From NCBI GenBank assembly GCA_021613375.1, contig CM038722.1, positions 30,332,297 through 30,396,296 on the forward strand: 64,000 nucleotides of DNA, given 5' to 3'. Below, piece by piece: positions 36,048 to 48,281 of this stretch. Both the position numbers and the translations under genes were made by a program. Origin of the DNA: Megaleporinus macrocephalus (lineage: Eukaryota; Chordata; Actinopteri; Characiformes; Anostomidae). Within the stretch, counting starts at the first letter, position 1, and the number at the start of each line of letters is the position of its first letter. The notes under the pieces were generated by a model. That model saw nothing but the letters and a program-made list of their open reading frames with translations, was not told the origin of the DNA and did not search any database.

Positions 36048-36395
36048 AAGTTCTATGCTCTCAAGATTATATGTTCTCAGTGTCCTCTGTTCCCAAGGTT
36101 CTGTGTACCCATGGTGCTATGTTCTCACACATACACAATATAAGGGTAAATGAGAAGTTAATATGTTGGCATGTTTGTAATATTGATGTAAATTTTGAAA
36201 TAAAATCCTAAAGAAAAGTTAATTTAAATGTTAATGTTTAAATGTTATCACTAAATAGATTATCATTCTTGTTCAATAGGATCTACCTGGAAACACAGTT
36301 TTAGGTATTGTTATTGAACATGTAGTGTCAGAATATGACTGCTCATATGAGCCAAAGGTAAATGAACTGCTTTCAAAATTTTTTTTCAGGTTGAG
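36048..36395. repeat. Duplicated segment, copy 2 (partner 34259-34600)
   Basis: Same sequence as 34259-34600. It is inserted between two copies of another block: 35945-36047 and 36408-36512. Confidence 0.9.
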
Positions 36396-36407
36396 GAACA
36401 GGGTTGA

Positions 36408-36512
36408 GAAAAAATAAAAATGGCTGAGATCTTGGCCTGTGAGTGCCACCGCCTGCTCTTGGCAAGAAACCACGTTCAACAGTAAACAAATGAAAGTGAT
36501 ATAAATAGAAGC
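36408..36512 (-). repeat. Duplicate of 35945-36047
   Basis: atggctgagatcttggcctg, gagtgccaccgcctgctctt and cagtaaacaaatgaaagtg match 35945-36047 with few changes. It contains the first part of the coding-like relic (WFLAKSR.WHSQAKISAI) and then breaks. Confidence 0.85.
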
Positions 36513-36514
36513 AA

Positions 36515-37800
36515 AACAAGACATTGAAGATGCTCTTGGTGAGTAAACGGAGGAATTTTGATGCTGAACTCCTAATGTTTCTTCTAGACTGGTAAAAATA
36601 GATCATTCTCACACTTCTGTGTTCGGGAATATGGCAGTGTAAATAGAAACATTAAACACCTTCCATTCGTGTTGTAAACAATGGCTAAGACTGATGTCCA
36701 TTCCCAGATACACTGATAATTCAACCAAAGACATTTACAGCGATTCAGTGGAAAGAAAAGATTTATTTCTATTTATGATAGCAAATAAAAATCTTAAAGA
36801 TAAACATTAATTCACTTGCATATGTCCAATACTGGAATTTGGGAAATTGACTTGACTTGACCTTGATATTAGAAAGGTTTGCCTAAAAGCCTTGAGAAAA
36901 AGATTCCATGTTTAGGTGAGTAGTTTACATTCATGTAGAAATACGATGCTGTGTGTCTTGGTGTTTAGGGCGCTCACTAACACTGCTAATGTTTACATGG
37001 GCAAAGAATGAAGAACCAAACCTTGTGGACTTTTTCTTCTCCAACAATGGCATTCAATCACTGATTGTTTCTTTAATCTGTCTATTCAGGGCTGTGATGG
37101 ATATGAAGATCTGCTTTGGTCTTTCTCCACAACTGGTCATAGGCAGATTCCTCGCTGTTCAGACTTGTTCACATTGTTGAGTCAACAAATGTTTTCATAC
37201 ATGTTTTCACCTTTAAGACAAGTCAAACTAGCATTTCTAACTTTGTCAACCTTTAATAGGGCTTGATTGCATCTCTAATTGTTTAAGGCAAGCATGTCCC
37301 AATTTAGTCATTACCATTTCCACCTTTTCTATCAAATGACGCTACCAAGCTGGGAGGGTGAAGTCTAGCATGTTCCTCTTTCAAGACACATGAAGTGCTA
37401 CCACATCATTGAACCGTTCAACACACTTGGAGGATAATGTTGATTGTCAATTCTGTTACATCAGCTGAGAGGGAGCTAGCATCACTCTGAGTAATGGAGA
37501 GAGATGGGGGGCTATTGTGCCCTCCCAGAGAAAGTGAGGACAATTAGCTGTGCTCTCCAGACTCACATGAATCACCAGGGACAGAACTCACAATCTCCTG
37601 TCAATATGAACAACACTTAGACAGCTGTGCCAGTTGGAAGCCCAGATCTGCAGCTTAGCAGTGCTAATCAGTGAAATACAGGCTTTCGTTACTTGTGAGC
37701 TACATTAGCCAACGTTAGTTACAAAGCAAAGTTCAGACACCAAACGTGACTACATGTGGTGTAGAGGGATGAAAGCGTGAGTAACTGTAGAATGAAAAGT
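36515..37800. other. Intergenic, no gene seen
   Basis: Unique sequence. The + frame 36953-37180 has no recognisable domain. Confidence 0.5.
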
Positions 37801-37802
37801 TA

Positions 37803-38320
37803 CACAGTTAAGTCACATTATTATGACCACTTCCTACTGTAGGTCTAGGTTGCAGCGTTATGGTCTGAGGAATGTTATCATGGCTTTTTCTCGACCCACT
37901 CCTCCATGTGAAAGACACTCTCAACTGATTTTGGCGTGAATCCATCCTTGCAGATCACGTACACCATACATGCTGATGGTCTTTATTGGGAGTGCAAGGG
38001 ATCTTCCAGCTAGACGATGCAATGTGTCATACAGCTAGAAATGTCCCTCATTAGTTGTAAGAGCTAACCAAGACTTTCAAGTACTACCCTGGATCTCTAA
38101 TGCCCCAGACCTGAATCTAGGGAGCATCCGTGGAACCACCTGGATTGTCGTATAAGCTCTATAGATCCTTCCCCATGTGCCCTCCAGCACCTGTGGGATG
38201 CACTGCCATCAGCATGGCTCCAAATACCTGGGACAACCCACCAGGACCTTACTGAGTCTCCCAGTCTGTCTAGCTGCTTTGGATATTAGCTGGTGGTCAT
38301 AATAATGTGACTCAACTGTG
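37803..38320 (+). mobile_element. Non-autonomous IS630/Tc1-type element, copy B
   Basis: 518 bp with cacagttaagtcacatta at the left and aataatgtgactcaactgtg at the right, flanked by TA on both sides. The interior aligns with copy A: the tctgaggaatgtt...catggc start, the gggatcttccagc segment and the agctgctttggatatta end. No long frame survives. Confidence 0.82.
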
Positions 38321-38322
38321 TA

Positions 38323-39515
38323 GTTTATGTTGGTCTGGTGCTGGTTTATCTGTTTATTTCAGCATTTTGCTGCCACTGATGACAAATTCAGTGAACAGCA
38401 TTTCTCTCCTGGCATTCCCTTATGAGATCATTCCTCACTACATCACACGGAAGTGGGTCAAAGTCTGACAGCCATTGAATAAAACAGCAGACTGTTATCC
38501 ACGGAGACTGAGAACGATGTAGAGAAGGTGAGATAGAAGTGACTATGAGGAGAGAGAACAGGAAAGGTGGGATTAGGGGAAGTGAAGAAGGAGACGAGAG
38601 GAGAGAAGAACGAGAAGAGAGATTTCAGAGATTTGTATATAATGTGCGTGCCAGCTGGTGCAGTCCTGAGGTCTTTAGGTCTTCCCTCATTTAGCACAGC
38701 CGATTCAACTAATTAACGAGCTCCTGGTGTGCTGGAATGGGGGAAACACCAAAATGTGCAGAGAGTCGAGGACTGAGATAGATGGGAAATCACGCTTAAG
38801 CTCAGAACCTTCACAATGTAAACAGTGTCCCCTGTTGGTGACAAGAAGTAATGAAAGTAAAGGCAACAGCAATGGGTCACACCTAAAGGGACAATTCAAC
38901 ACAGTTAATTAAATGAAACCCTGTTTTCCTGTTTAATCAGCCTACAGTGGCATGAAGCCACACAAACGTTGGCAATATGACAGCATTACTGGTGAAAATG
39001 GAGGATTGTGGGCGAAGAGCTTTATCAGTATAGATTGGCAGGAGAAGCTCTGTAGTTCTCAATGTTTATTATATATTACTATATAATAAAAAATAGCTCC
39101 CAATAAAAAGTATCCAGTTTATTTTATTGCTGCTTTCAGTGGCAGAATGTTTCGTTGCAGCTTCATTAAAAACATTGGAGTATACAGGTGTACAGATATA
39201 CAGGTATACAAATACACAGTCTGTCTATCGTGAGCATGTGAGGTCTTTGCTAGTTCTGCTGTCCTCTGATACTCACTACACTGGGTTAAGTGATGTAACT
39301 GTTGCCTCAGATTAGTGAAGTCTTATTCTTAGTTAAGTTTTTACTTTGCTTCACTCTTTAGCTAAAGTAGCTTTGGCTCAGATACTGTAATAAACAACAT
39401 GTTTTCTATCAGCACACTTGAGGCTCACAGTTTGAGTCTCATAGTCAAAAGTCAGGATCAGATCAGTTAGAGAAATATTAGTCTATCACATACAACTACC
39501 AACCATTAAACAATC
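38323..39515. other. Intergenic, no gene seen
   Basis: Purine-rich 38520-38630; a short atacaggtntacag repeat near 39180-39215. No gene. Confidence 0.5.
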
Positions 39516-39519
39516 TCCT

Positions 39520-40000
39520 TGTATTTACACATACTGTCCATTTTATCAGCTCCACTGGTCAAATAGGAGCACTCTGTAGTTCTACACTTACAGACTGTAG
39601 TTCATCTGTTTCTCTGTATGCTTTATTACCCAGTCCTTCAATGGTTAGGACCACCACAGGGCTGAGAATAGTCCACCAACAGTGTCCTGAGGGCAGCATG
39701 CTATGACCACTGATAAAGATACTGTCTCTGGCTTTACATCTGCAAGGTGGACTAGCATGGTGTCTGTTAGAGTGAACAGTGAGTGGACACGGTGTTTAAA
39801 ACACTCCAGCAGTACTGTTGTGTCTGATCCACTCACACTAACACACAACCACCACGTCAGAGTCACTGCAGTGCTGAGAATGATCCACCACCCAGATAAT
39901 ATCTGCTCTGTGGTGGTCCTGACCATTAAAGTATGTACAAAAAGTATGTATAAGTGTAGAAACATGGAGGTGGTTTTAAAGTTTTGGCTGTTTGGTGAAT
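39520..40000. mobile_element. Dispersed fish repeat with gtgtctgatccactca core, near full length
   Basis: Carries aggagcactctgtagttcta, gttcatctgtttctc, tgttgtgtctgatccactca and tctgctctgtggtggtcctg, then tagaaacatggaggtggttt. A 110-codon + frame and a 106-codon - frame across it reflect low stop density in the repeat. Confidence 0.7.
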
Positions 40001-40039
40001 ATGGGCTGAAAATTGGTCAATACCAACATGACTGATCGA

Positions 40040-41570
40040 TTAAACTTACAGACGGGTTTAATGCCTCTTAAAGCTTCCTTAACATAAAGCTATACTGCAG
40101 TGGTATTTATTAAAGTTCAGTTAGAGGAGATTTCCTCAGGCTGAGGTCTGGACCGTCATCATTTCGAACATGTGTTCTGATTCAGTGGTGTATCCTGTTT
40201 ACTGAAGTAGTCTAGTATCAGCATCTCATACCATCAGCTACTGAAACACCAACACATCACACATACCATTCAGTATATTTCAGTATATTTACTGTTTAAA
40301 TGCTGAACTGAATTAATTATTAATAAACTAATAATAAATGTTTTTTTTACTTACTTTAAGTAAACACAAGAGCTAAATTTTAAAAAGAGAATGAAAAAAG
40401 TGCATCCTGAAGTGTTTATTTATAGAAACAGTAAATAAAGCAGTTTCACAGCTTGACCTGTTGGTTTGGAGCCGCCTGTGGGAAGAATAAACATAAGTCT
40501 CTCCATTCCTAGTTAAAACAGTCGGCTTTCGCCGTCAACTTTCCTTTTTTAGAGCTCGTTATTATTTCTCCGACCTGCTTTACTTTCTGACTGCTGCTTC
40601 TCGCTTCCTACCTCGCCCGTGTGCGTGCGCCACATTCCCAAATATGCACAGATCTGATTGGCTCAGGAGTGCTTTTGGTGATCTTACAACGCATGCGAGT
40701 GGTCTGTGGGGTTAATGAGCCACAAAGCTCAAAATGAAAAATGAAAAAAATAATAATTATTATTAAATCGCTCTTAATAGTTTATCGGTTTGGGTCCGCA
40801 TTGGACAACGTCTGGGTTCGGACCCTATTAGTGACCTCTGCTGTAGTGGGAACCGCTGGTGCTACCTGATGCTTGAGACTTTATTTTATAATAGTTTCAA
40901 GATAAAAGCATACATGAATGTGATGCACAGTAAAATAGTCCCCAAAAAGCACTTCTTGTTTAGTTTTTACACCATGTAGCCTCACCAAACATGTCTCGGC
41001 CGAGGTAACTGCATTTGGACTAAACCGATTTCCCACCAAACTGTTCCTTTATGCTTTGTTGAAACTGAGTTCATCTGAGTTTGAATTTGTGGCTAGACTC
41101 ATCCAGAGAATTGATTTGGCTGCATGTTGGCCGGCTAGCTGTATTCCACTCTCCGCCTGTCATTTACTGTCGGACGTTCAGTCCGTTCCTATGTTACTCT
41201 TATAATGGAGCTGACTGTAAAGATGATGGTGGGTTTACAGCTCGTGCCAAAATGCAGCTTAATGGAATCAATTATGGACGGCAAGCCGGCCTAGTGCAGC
41301 CATTTAACTAATTACTGCTTAATGCATCAACTGCACAGCGTAAGCGCCCTCATGATCAAACGCTTAATCTGCTTAGAGATCTCTCTTGTGTTTATTACGG
41401 GGATTACTGACTCGGTCGAGGTGGGCCTGTCCCTACTGATCCTAATGGTTTGACCTTTGATTTGAAATGAAATCTCCAGCGTTTTTAACAGAATCTCGAT
41501 CTGCTGCATCTGTAGCGTAGGCTCGATTACCTTGGACAACCTTTTCACCATGTTTCTCTACTAACTATCC
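40040..41570. other. Intergenic, no gene seen
   Basis: 40480-40860 has moderately CpG-containing sequence with gcatgcgagtgg and ggtttgggtccgcattggac, possibly an old transposon, not identified. Confidence 0.45.
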
Positions 41571-41571
41571 T

Positions 41572-42690
41572 AGTCAAGTCAAGTCAAGAGGCTTTTATTG
41601 TCATTCAATCTACATACAAGTACACAGTGGAGAGAAATTAGGTTCCTCCAGGAACAACATGGTGCAACACAGTTTTAACTAGAAACAGTTTTTAACACAG
41701 TTTTAACTAGAAAAGTTTTTAACACAGTTTTAACTAGACACAGTTTTAACACAGTTTTAACTAGAAAAGTTTTTAACACAGTTTTAACTAGAAACAGTTT
41801 TAACACAGTTTTAACTAGAAAAGTTTTTAACACAGTTTTAACTAGAAACAGTTTTAACACAGTTTTAACTAGAAACAGTTTTAACACAGTTTTAACTAGA
41901 AAGGTTTTTAACACAGTTTTAACTAGAAACAGTTTTTAACACAGTTTTAACTAGAAAAGTTTTTAACACAGTTTTAACTAGAAACAGTTTTAACACAGTT
42001 TTACCTAGAAACAGTTTTAACACAGTTTTACCTAGAAACAGTTTTTAACAGTTTTAACTAGAAACAGTTTTTAACACAGTTTTAACTAGAAACAGTTTTT
42101 AACACAGTTTTAACTAGAAAAGTTTTTTAACAGTTTTAACTAGAAATAGTTTTTAACACAGTTTTAACTAGAAAAGTTTTTAACACAGTTTTAACTAGAA
42201 ACAGTTTTTAACACAGTTTTAACTAGAAAAGTTTTTAACATAGTTTTAACTAGAAACAGTTTTTAACACAGTTTTAACTAGAAACAGTTTTTAACACAGT
42301 TTTAACTAGAAAAGTTTTTTAACAGTTTTAACTAGAAATAGTTTTAACACAGTTTTAACTAGAAAAGTTTTTAACATAGTTTTAACTAGAAACAGTTTTT
42401 AACACATTTTTAACTAGAAACAGTTTTTAACAGTTTTAACTAGAAATAGTTTTTAACGCAGTTTTAACTAGAAACAGTTTTTAACACAGTTTTAACTAGA
42501 AAAGTTTTTAACACAGTTTTAACTAGAAAAGTTTTTAACATAGTTTTAACTAGAAACAGTTTTTAACACAGTTTTAACTAGAAATAGTTTTTAACACAGT
42601 TTTAACTAGAAACAGTTTTTAACACAGTTTTAACTAGAAATAACAAATACGATAAATTAACAGACAGTAGACACAGTAAACAGACAGGAC
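41572..42690 (-). mobile_element. LINE-type 3' tail with an internal minisatellite expansion
   Basis: The + strand reads tcaagtcaagtcaagaggct and ttattgtcattcaatctac, then acacagtggagagaaatta and catggtgcaacac, the same order as at 54551-54775. The array at 41655-42645 begins at that point and is followed by gataaattaacagacagtag and gacaggacagtgcag, like the 54.7 kb continuation. Confidence 0.6.
41655..42645 (-). repeat. 25-28-bp minisatellite (acagttttaactagaaa units)
   Basis: About 38 units of acacagttttaactagaaa plus (c)agttttta, varying by one to three bases in the t-run and a few c/a changes. The minus frame at 41675-41914 (VKTVLKTFL repeats) is an artefact of the array. Confidence 0.93.
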
Positions 42691-42730
42691 AGTGCAGTCA
42701 CAGCACTCATTTCTAAATATGTGGTAGTGA

Positions 42731-42996
42731 ATCCATCCATCCATCCATTATCTTCCACTTTATCCAGCTAGTCGGGGTAATGGAGGGGCTGGAGCTAATC
42801 CCAGGGTCATCAGGCAAAGGTCGCCAGTCCATCACATGGCCAACACACACTCATGCCTACAGGCAATCGTGGACCGTGGGAAACTCACTCAAGCACAGGG
42901 ATAACATGCAAACTCCACCCAGAACAAGCCGGGAATCGAACACGGGATCGTCTTGCTGTGAGGCGACAATGCTAACCACTACACCTCTGTGCTGCC
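42731..42996 (-). mobile_element. tRNA-derived SINE, reverse orientation
   Basis: The minus strand reads ggcagcacagaggtgtagtg at the head, with TGTTCGATTCC as B-box (one mismatch). The + strand begins with (ATCC)n, the reverse of the ATGG tail at 48.28 kb. Same family as 47938-48281, with an internal deletion. Confidence 0.8.
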
Positions 42997-43633
42997 TTCT
43001 ATACTAACTAATAAACCTGAAAGGCTAATAGCAGACGTGTTATAAAAGTGGCTCCTACTAGAAAAACCCTTTATATTACAGATGTCTTTTACAAGTACAT
43101 GATTAAGTTTAAAGAGGCTGGATTATATCTTTAAAGGAGCAGTGTGTAACCTTCAGTGGTGAGGTTGCATATTGCAGCCTACTGACCACATTTCCCACCT
43201 TTTTCATGTTTTTCTTTTCTCTGACAGCGAGGATTCTTCCTCCTTTACTTAGTCTTATGTTTTTCGTGCAAAATAATAAGTGATGATCCTCCATTTGTTA
43301 AAATTTGGGTTCTCAAACTTCGTACTACACAATATGGCTCACCAACACGCTTCAAGTCATCATGCTGTCCTACTTAGCATGTCCATGTCATTAGTACAGC
43401 ACAGTAACGTAGGGTTTCGAACAGTGCACTGTGTGTTTAATTACCTGCTGGAAACATCCCGACATTCTGCAGCTTCTTTTTTAATATATTTTCTTGTTCC
43501 ACCTTAAGAGGGTGCAGCAGTTACATTCTGGTGCCTAAGCGTTATAATAACTGCTCCACCATTGAAGGGAAAACAGGCTAATTTAAACAAGAAGCTGATT
43601 TGAGCCTCGTAGTTTTAACGCTAGTCGTATTTT

Positions 43634-44076
43634 TGTCACGCCCTGCCCGTCCTCGCTTGTCTATTTAAGTCCTTCACCATGTGCTTGTGTTTACGTTCTT
43701 CGCCATGTGCTTCTGTATGTTTTGGTCATGTGCTCCTCATGTCTCCGACCCCCCACCTGGTTTGTATCTGTAACCCCTCCTGTTTCCAGGTGTCTTGTAT
43801 TCCCTGTCTTGTTATAAACCCTCTGTTTGTTATCTATGTGATCGGTCATTGTCAGTATGTTCTCCATGTATGCCTGGTTGTGTTTCTCTGCCTGTCCGGT
43901 CCTCATTTCTGATCAGTCTCTTTGTTCACCTCTCGTTTTGTTTGTTAGCTCAGTTGTGGTTTTGTGTTTAGTATTGTGTTTCTGTTTTTGTTTATTATTA
44001 AAGTACGTTTGTGTCCGCCCTTTGTCTGCCCTGCTTTCACCTCGTCTGATCCAGCTCCAGCCAGCCATCCGTTACA
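43634..44076 (+). mobile_element. Solo LTR with 5-bp target duplication
   Basis: 443 bp starting TGTCACG and ending CGTTACA, flanked by identical ATTTT at 43629-43633 and 44077-44081. Inside are TATTTAA near 43663 and ATTAAA at 43997-44002, possible promoter and poly-A signals. No internal retroelement sequence follows, as expected after LTR-LTR recombination. Open frames in it are short. Confidence 0.72.
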
Positions 44077-44081
44077 ATTTT

Positions 44082-45224
44082 TGATAAAGAGATTAGAATC
44101 AGAATATTTTACCTGCATAAGGTTTTATTCACAGAGCTATGAATGAATATGCGTACATCATTTCAGCAGGGATTCTTCTTCTTCCTACGTCTTCCAGCCG
44201 GTTCTATAGTGCCACCAAATTCAAGCTGCAGCTTCAACAGAAAACCCATGTGTGGTTTGTCTGTTTTGAGCTAATGGTAGAAACAATGGAGCTCTTAATA
44301 GCAGGCAATGTTGGAAGATGACTCACTTGTAAATATATAAATATTTAGGGCTCATTGTAAGATAACGGTAAGGCAAGGAGTTGTAGTTTTAGGTTCTTAT
44401 ACACTAATAAAAACATAGTTTGGTATGTTAAATTCCATTTCTGCTAAAATATTCTCTTACATATTTACACACCGCACCTTTAATTTCTCATAGAACCCAA
44501 TCATTTCCAGCAACTGCCTGTTCCTTTATAGATTATTAACATTTCGGCTCTTCTTTTCAAAGTTCAGGACAATGAGGTAATGTGATAACTGATTTTATGC
44601 ATTGTTGAAGCAGAGATGAGTTTGAAATAAAAAGCCACAATTTATAAGCATAACATAATGAACACTGGCACATGCCTGAAGGTAAAAGATAACAATTACC
44701 TCCCGCGGAGGCGAAGGATTCTTGATATAACAAGAAGCGGAAAAGTACATCTAATCTAATTAGCGCACTTGATGGGCTGAGCAGTACAGGAACTGGGTCT
44801 TCATCCAGCCCGGAAACACAGACAGACACACAATGGGATTAAGGCTTTGCCGTTGTCGTTACCTTAGTGACCTACTGTTGCCTGGATCGCATGGTTATTT
44901 GCAGCATGGTGACAGCGTCTGCACTTCACTGGACGTGGACTGGGACGTGACACACTCTAGATTAATGCATAACACGATGAGTCATGAGGCATTCAATGAC
45001 CTTAATAAAGGGAGATGAGTGGTTGGTGTAATCAGTCGCTCAGACTGGCAGACCAACTGATTTCTTTACAGTGGTGCTGATGAGAACCAGCGGTCGGCAT
45101 GTCTATAACACAGATATAGTCAAAACCAACAAAAACTATTATAAAACAATGCCATCAGACTGTATTCATAACTATTTCATGTAAAAGCTTTCTGTGAGGG
45201 AGCTTTTAGAGGCAGACGTCTAAC
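44082..45224. other. Intergenic, no gene seen
   Basis: Unique sequence up to the start of the 20-bp array. Confidence 0.55.
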
Positions 45225-47950
45225 TAGTGGTTAATAAGGTGGTGTAGTGGTTAGTAAGGTGGTGTAGTGGTCAGTATGGTGGTGTAGTGGTTAGTATGGT
45301 GGTGTAGTGATTAGTATGGTGGTATAGTGGTTAGTATGGTGGTGTAGTGGTTAGTATGGTGGTGTAGTGGTTAGTATGGTGGTGTAGTGGTTAGTAAGGT
45401 GGTGTAGTGGTTAGTGTGGTGGTGTAGTGGTTAGTACGGTGGTGTAGTGGTTAGTAAGGTGGTGTAGTGGTTAGTAAGGTGGTGTAGTGGTTAGTATGGT
45501 GGTGTAGTGGTTAGTATGGTGGTGTAGTGGTTAGTACGGTGGTGTAGTGGTTAGTAAGGTGGTGTAGTGGTTAGTATGGTGGTGTAGTGGTTAGTAAGGT
45601 GGTGTAGTGGTCAGTACGGCGGTGTAGTGGTCAGTACGGCGGTGTAGTGGTCAGTACGGCGGTGTAGTGGTTAGTATGGTGGTGTAGTGGTTAGTATGGT
45701 GGTGTAGTGGTTAGTATGTTGGTGTAGTGGTTAGTACGGTGGTGTAGTGGTTAGTATGGTGATGTAGTGGTTAGTATGGTGGTGTAGTGGTTAGTAAGGT
45801 GGTGTAGTGGTTAGTATGGTGGTGTAGTGGTTAGTATGGTGGTGTAGTGGTTAGTAAGGTGGTGTAGTGGTTAGTACGGTGGTGTAGTGGTTAGTACGGT
45901 GATGTAGTGGTTAGTACGATGGTGTAGTGGTTAGTATGGTGGTGTAGTGGTTAGTAAGGTGGTGGAGTGGTTAGTATGGTGGTGTAGTGGTTAGTATGGT
46001 GATGTAGTGGTTAGTAAGGTGGTGTAGTGGTTAGTATAGTGGTGTAGTGGTTAGTACGGTGGTGTAGTGGTTAGTACGGTGATGTAGTGGTTAGTACGGT
46101 GATGTAGTGAATAGTACGGTGGTGTAGTGGTTAGTACGGTGGTGTAGTGGTTAGTATGGTGATGTAGTGGTTAGTAAGGTGGTGTAGTGGTTAGTATGGT
46201 GGTGTAGTGGTTAGTACGGTGGTGTAGTGGTTAGTACGGTGGTGTAGTGTTTAGTACGGTGGTGTAGTGGTTAGTATGGTGGTGTAGTGGTCAGTACGGT
46301 GGTGTAGTGGTTAGTATGGTGGTGTAGTGGTTAGTATGGTGGTGTAGTGGTTATTATGGTGGTGTAGTGGTTAGTATGGTGGTGTACTGGTTAGTATAGT
46401 GGTGTAGTGGTTAGTACGGTGGTGTAGTGGTTAGTATAGTGGTGTAGTGGTTAGTATGGTGGTGTAGTGGTTAGTATAGTGGTGTAGTGGTTAGTATGGT
46501 GGTGTAGTGGTTAGTACGGTGGTGTAGTGGTTAGTATGGTGGTGTAGTGGTCAGTATGGTGGTGTAGTGGTTAGTACGGTGGTGTAGTGGTTAGTATGGT
46601 GGTGTAGTGGTTAGTATGGTGGTGTAGTGGTTAGTACGGTGGTGTAGTGGTTAGTATGGAGGTGTAGTGGTTAGTACGGTGGTGTAGTGGTCAGTACGGT
46701 GGTGTAGTGGTTAGTATGGTGGTGTAGTGGTTAGTATGGTGGTGTAGTGGTTAGTACGGTGGTGTAATGGTTAGTATGGAGGTGTAGTGGTTAGTATGGT
46801 GGTGTAGTGGTTAGTATGGTGGTGTAGTGGTTAGTACGGTGGTGTAGTGGTCAGTATGGTAGTGTAGTGGTTAGTATGGTGGTGTAGTGGTCAGTATGGT
46901 AGTGTAGTGGTTAGTATGGTGGTGTAGTGGTTAGTACGGTGGTGTAGTGGTTAGTACGGTGGTGTAGTGGTTAGTACGGTGGTGTAGTGGTTAGTATGGT
47001 GGTGTAGTGGTCAGTATGGTGGTGTAGTGGTTAGTATGGTAGTGTAGTGGTTAGTATGGTGGTGTAGTGGTTAGTATGGTGGTGTAGTGGTCAGTATGGT
47101 GGTGTAGTGGTCAGTATGGTGGTGTAGTGGTTAGTATGGTAGTGTAGTGGTTAGTATGGTGGTGTAGTGGTCAGTATGGTGGTGTAGTGGTTAGTATGGT
47201 GGTGTAGTGGTTAGTATGGTGGTGTAGTGGTTAGTATGGTGGTGGAGTGGTTAGTATGGTAGTGTAGTGGTTAGTATGGTGGTGTAGTGGTTAGTATGGT
47301 GGTGTAGTGGTCAGTATGGTGGTGTAGTGGTTAGTATGGTAGTGTAGTGGTTAGTACGGTGGTGTAGTGGTCAGTATGGTGGTGGAGTGGTTAGTACGGT
47401 GGTGTAGTGGTTAGTAAGGTGGTGTAGTGGTTAGTATGGTAGTGTAGTGGTTAGTATGGTAGTGTAGTGGTTAGTATGGTGGTGTAGTGGTCAGTATGGT
47501 GGTGTAGTGGTTAGTATGGTAGTGTAGTGGTTAGTACGGTGGTGTAGTGGTCAGTATGGTGGTGTAGTGGTTAGTATGGTGGTGTAGTGGTTAGTATGGT
47601 GGTGTAGTGGTTAGTATGGTGGTGTAGTGGTTAGTACGGTGGTGTAGTGGTTAGTACGGTGGTGTAGTGGTTAGTACGGTGGTGTAGTGGTTAGTACGGT
47701 GGTGTAGTGGTTAGTATGGTGGTGTAGTGGTAAGTATGGTGGTGTAGTGGTTAGTACGGTGGTGTAGTGGTTAGTACGGTGGTGTAGTGGTTAGTATGGT
47801 GGTGTAGTGGTTAGTATGGTGGTGTAGTGGTTAGTATGGTGGTGTAGCGGTTAGTATGGTGGTGTAGTGGTTAGTATGATGGTGTAGTGGTTAGTATGGT
47901 GGTGTAGTGGTTAGTATGGTGGTGTAGTGGTTAGTATGGTAGTGTAGTGG
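45225..47950 (+). repeat. 20-bp minisatellite (about 136 units) matching a pol III A-box
   Basis: The unit ggtggtgtagtggttagtat is repeated with scattered t/c and g/a changes and an almost invariant 20-bp period. Nearly every unit contains TGGTGTAGTGG, a full match to the A-box consensus TRGYNNARNNG. The last unit continues as the head of the SINE at 47938-48281, so the array probably expanded from that head. It contains no gene. Confidence 0.95.
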
Positions 47951-48281
47951 TTAGCACTGTCTCCTCACAGTAAGATGATCTGGGTTGGATTCCCGGTCTC
48001 GGTGGTTCTGTGTGGAGTGTGTATGTTCTCCCCGTGTTTGAGTGGGTTCCTCCGGGTACTCTGGTTTCCTCCCACAGTCCAAACACATGCATGTTAGGTT
48101 GATCAGTCACTCTAAACTGCCTGTGGCTGTGATTGTGTGTGTGAGTGTGTGTTGGCCATGCAATGGACTGGCGACCTGTCCATGGTGTACCCTGCCTTTG
48201 CCCAATGATGCTGGGATTGGCTCCAGGCTCCCTGTGACTCTGACCAGCGGGATAAGCCAGAAGATAACGGATGGATGGATG
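47938..48281 (+). mobile_element. tRNA-derived SINE, near full length
   Basis: A-box TAGTGTAGTGG at 47940-47950 fits TRGYNNARNNG; B-box GGTTGGATTCC at 47983-47993 has one mismatch. The body (cctcccacagtccaaacac, gactggcgacctgtcc) ends in a (ATGG)n tail at 48269-48281. Its 5' end merges with the 20-bp array at 45225-47950, whose unit equals this A-box region. Confidence 0.82.

Noticed and set aside
39645..40035. 106- and 110-codon frames on both strands
   Set aside because: They overlap a dispersed repeat also present at 2.4 and 13.5 kb, where the frames are not kept.
41675..41914. 79-codon minus frame of VKTVLK repeats
   Set aside because: Minisatellite artefact; unit lengths vary and close the frame elsewhere in the array.
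45225..47950. Possible CRISPR-like array
   Set aside because: Head-to-tail 20-bp units without spacers in animal DNA; it is a minisatellite.
47938..48010. True tRNA gene
   Set aside because: A- and B-box-like motifs exist, but no cloverleaf with paired acceptor stem is evident and the sequence continues into a SINE body shared with two other copies.
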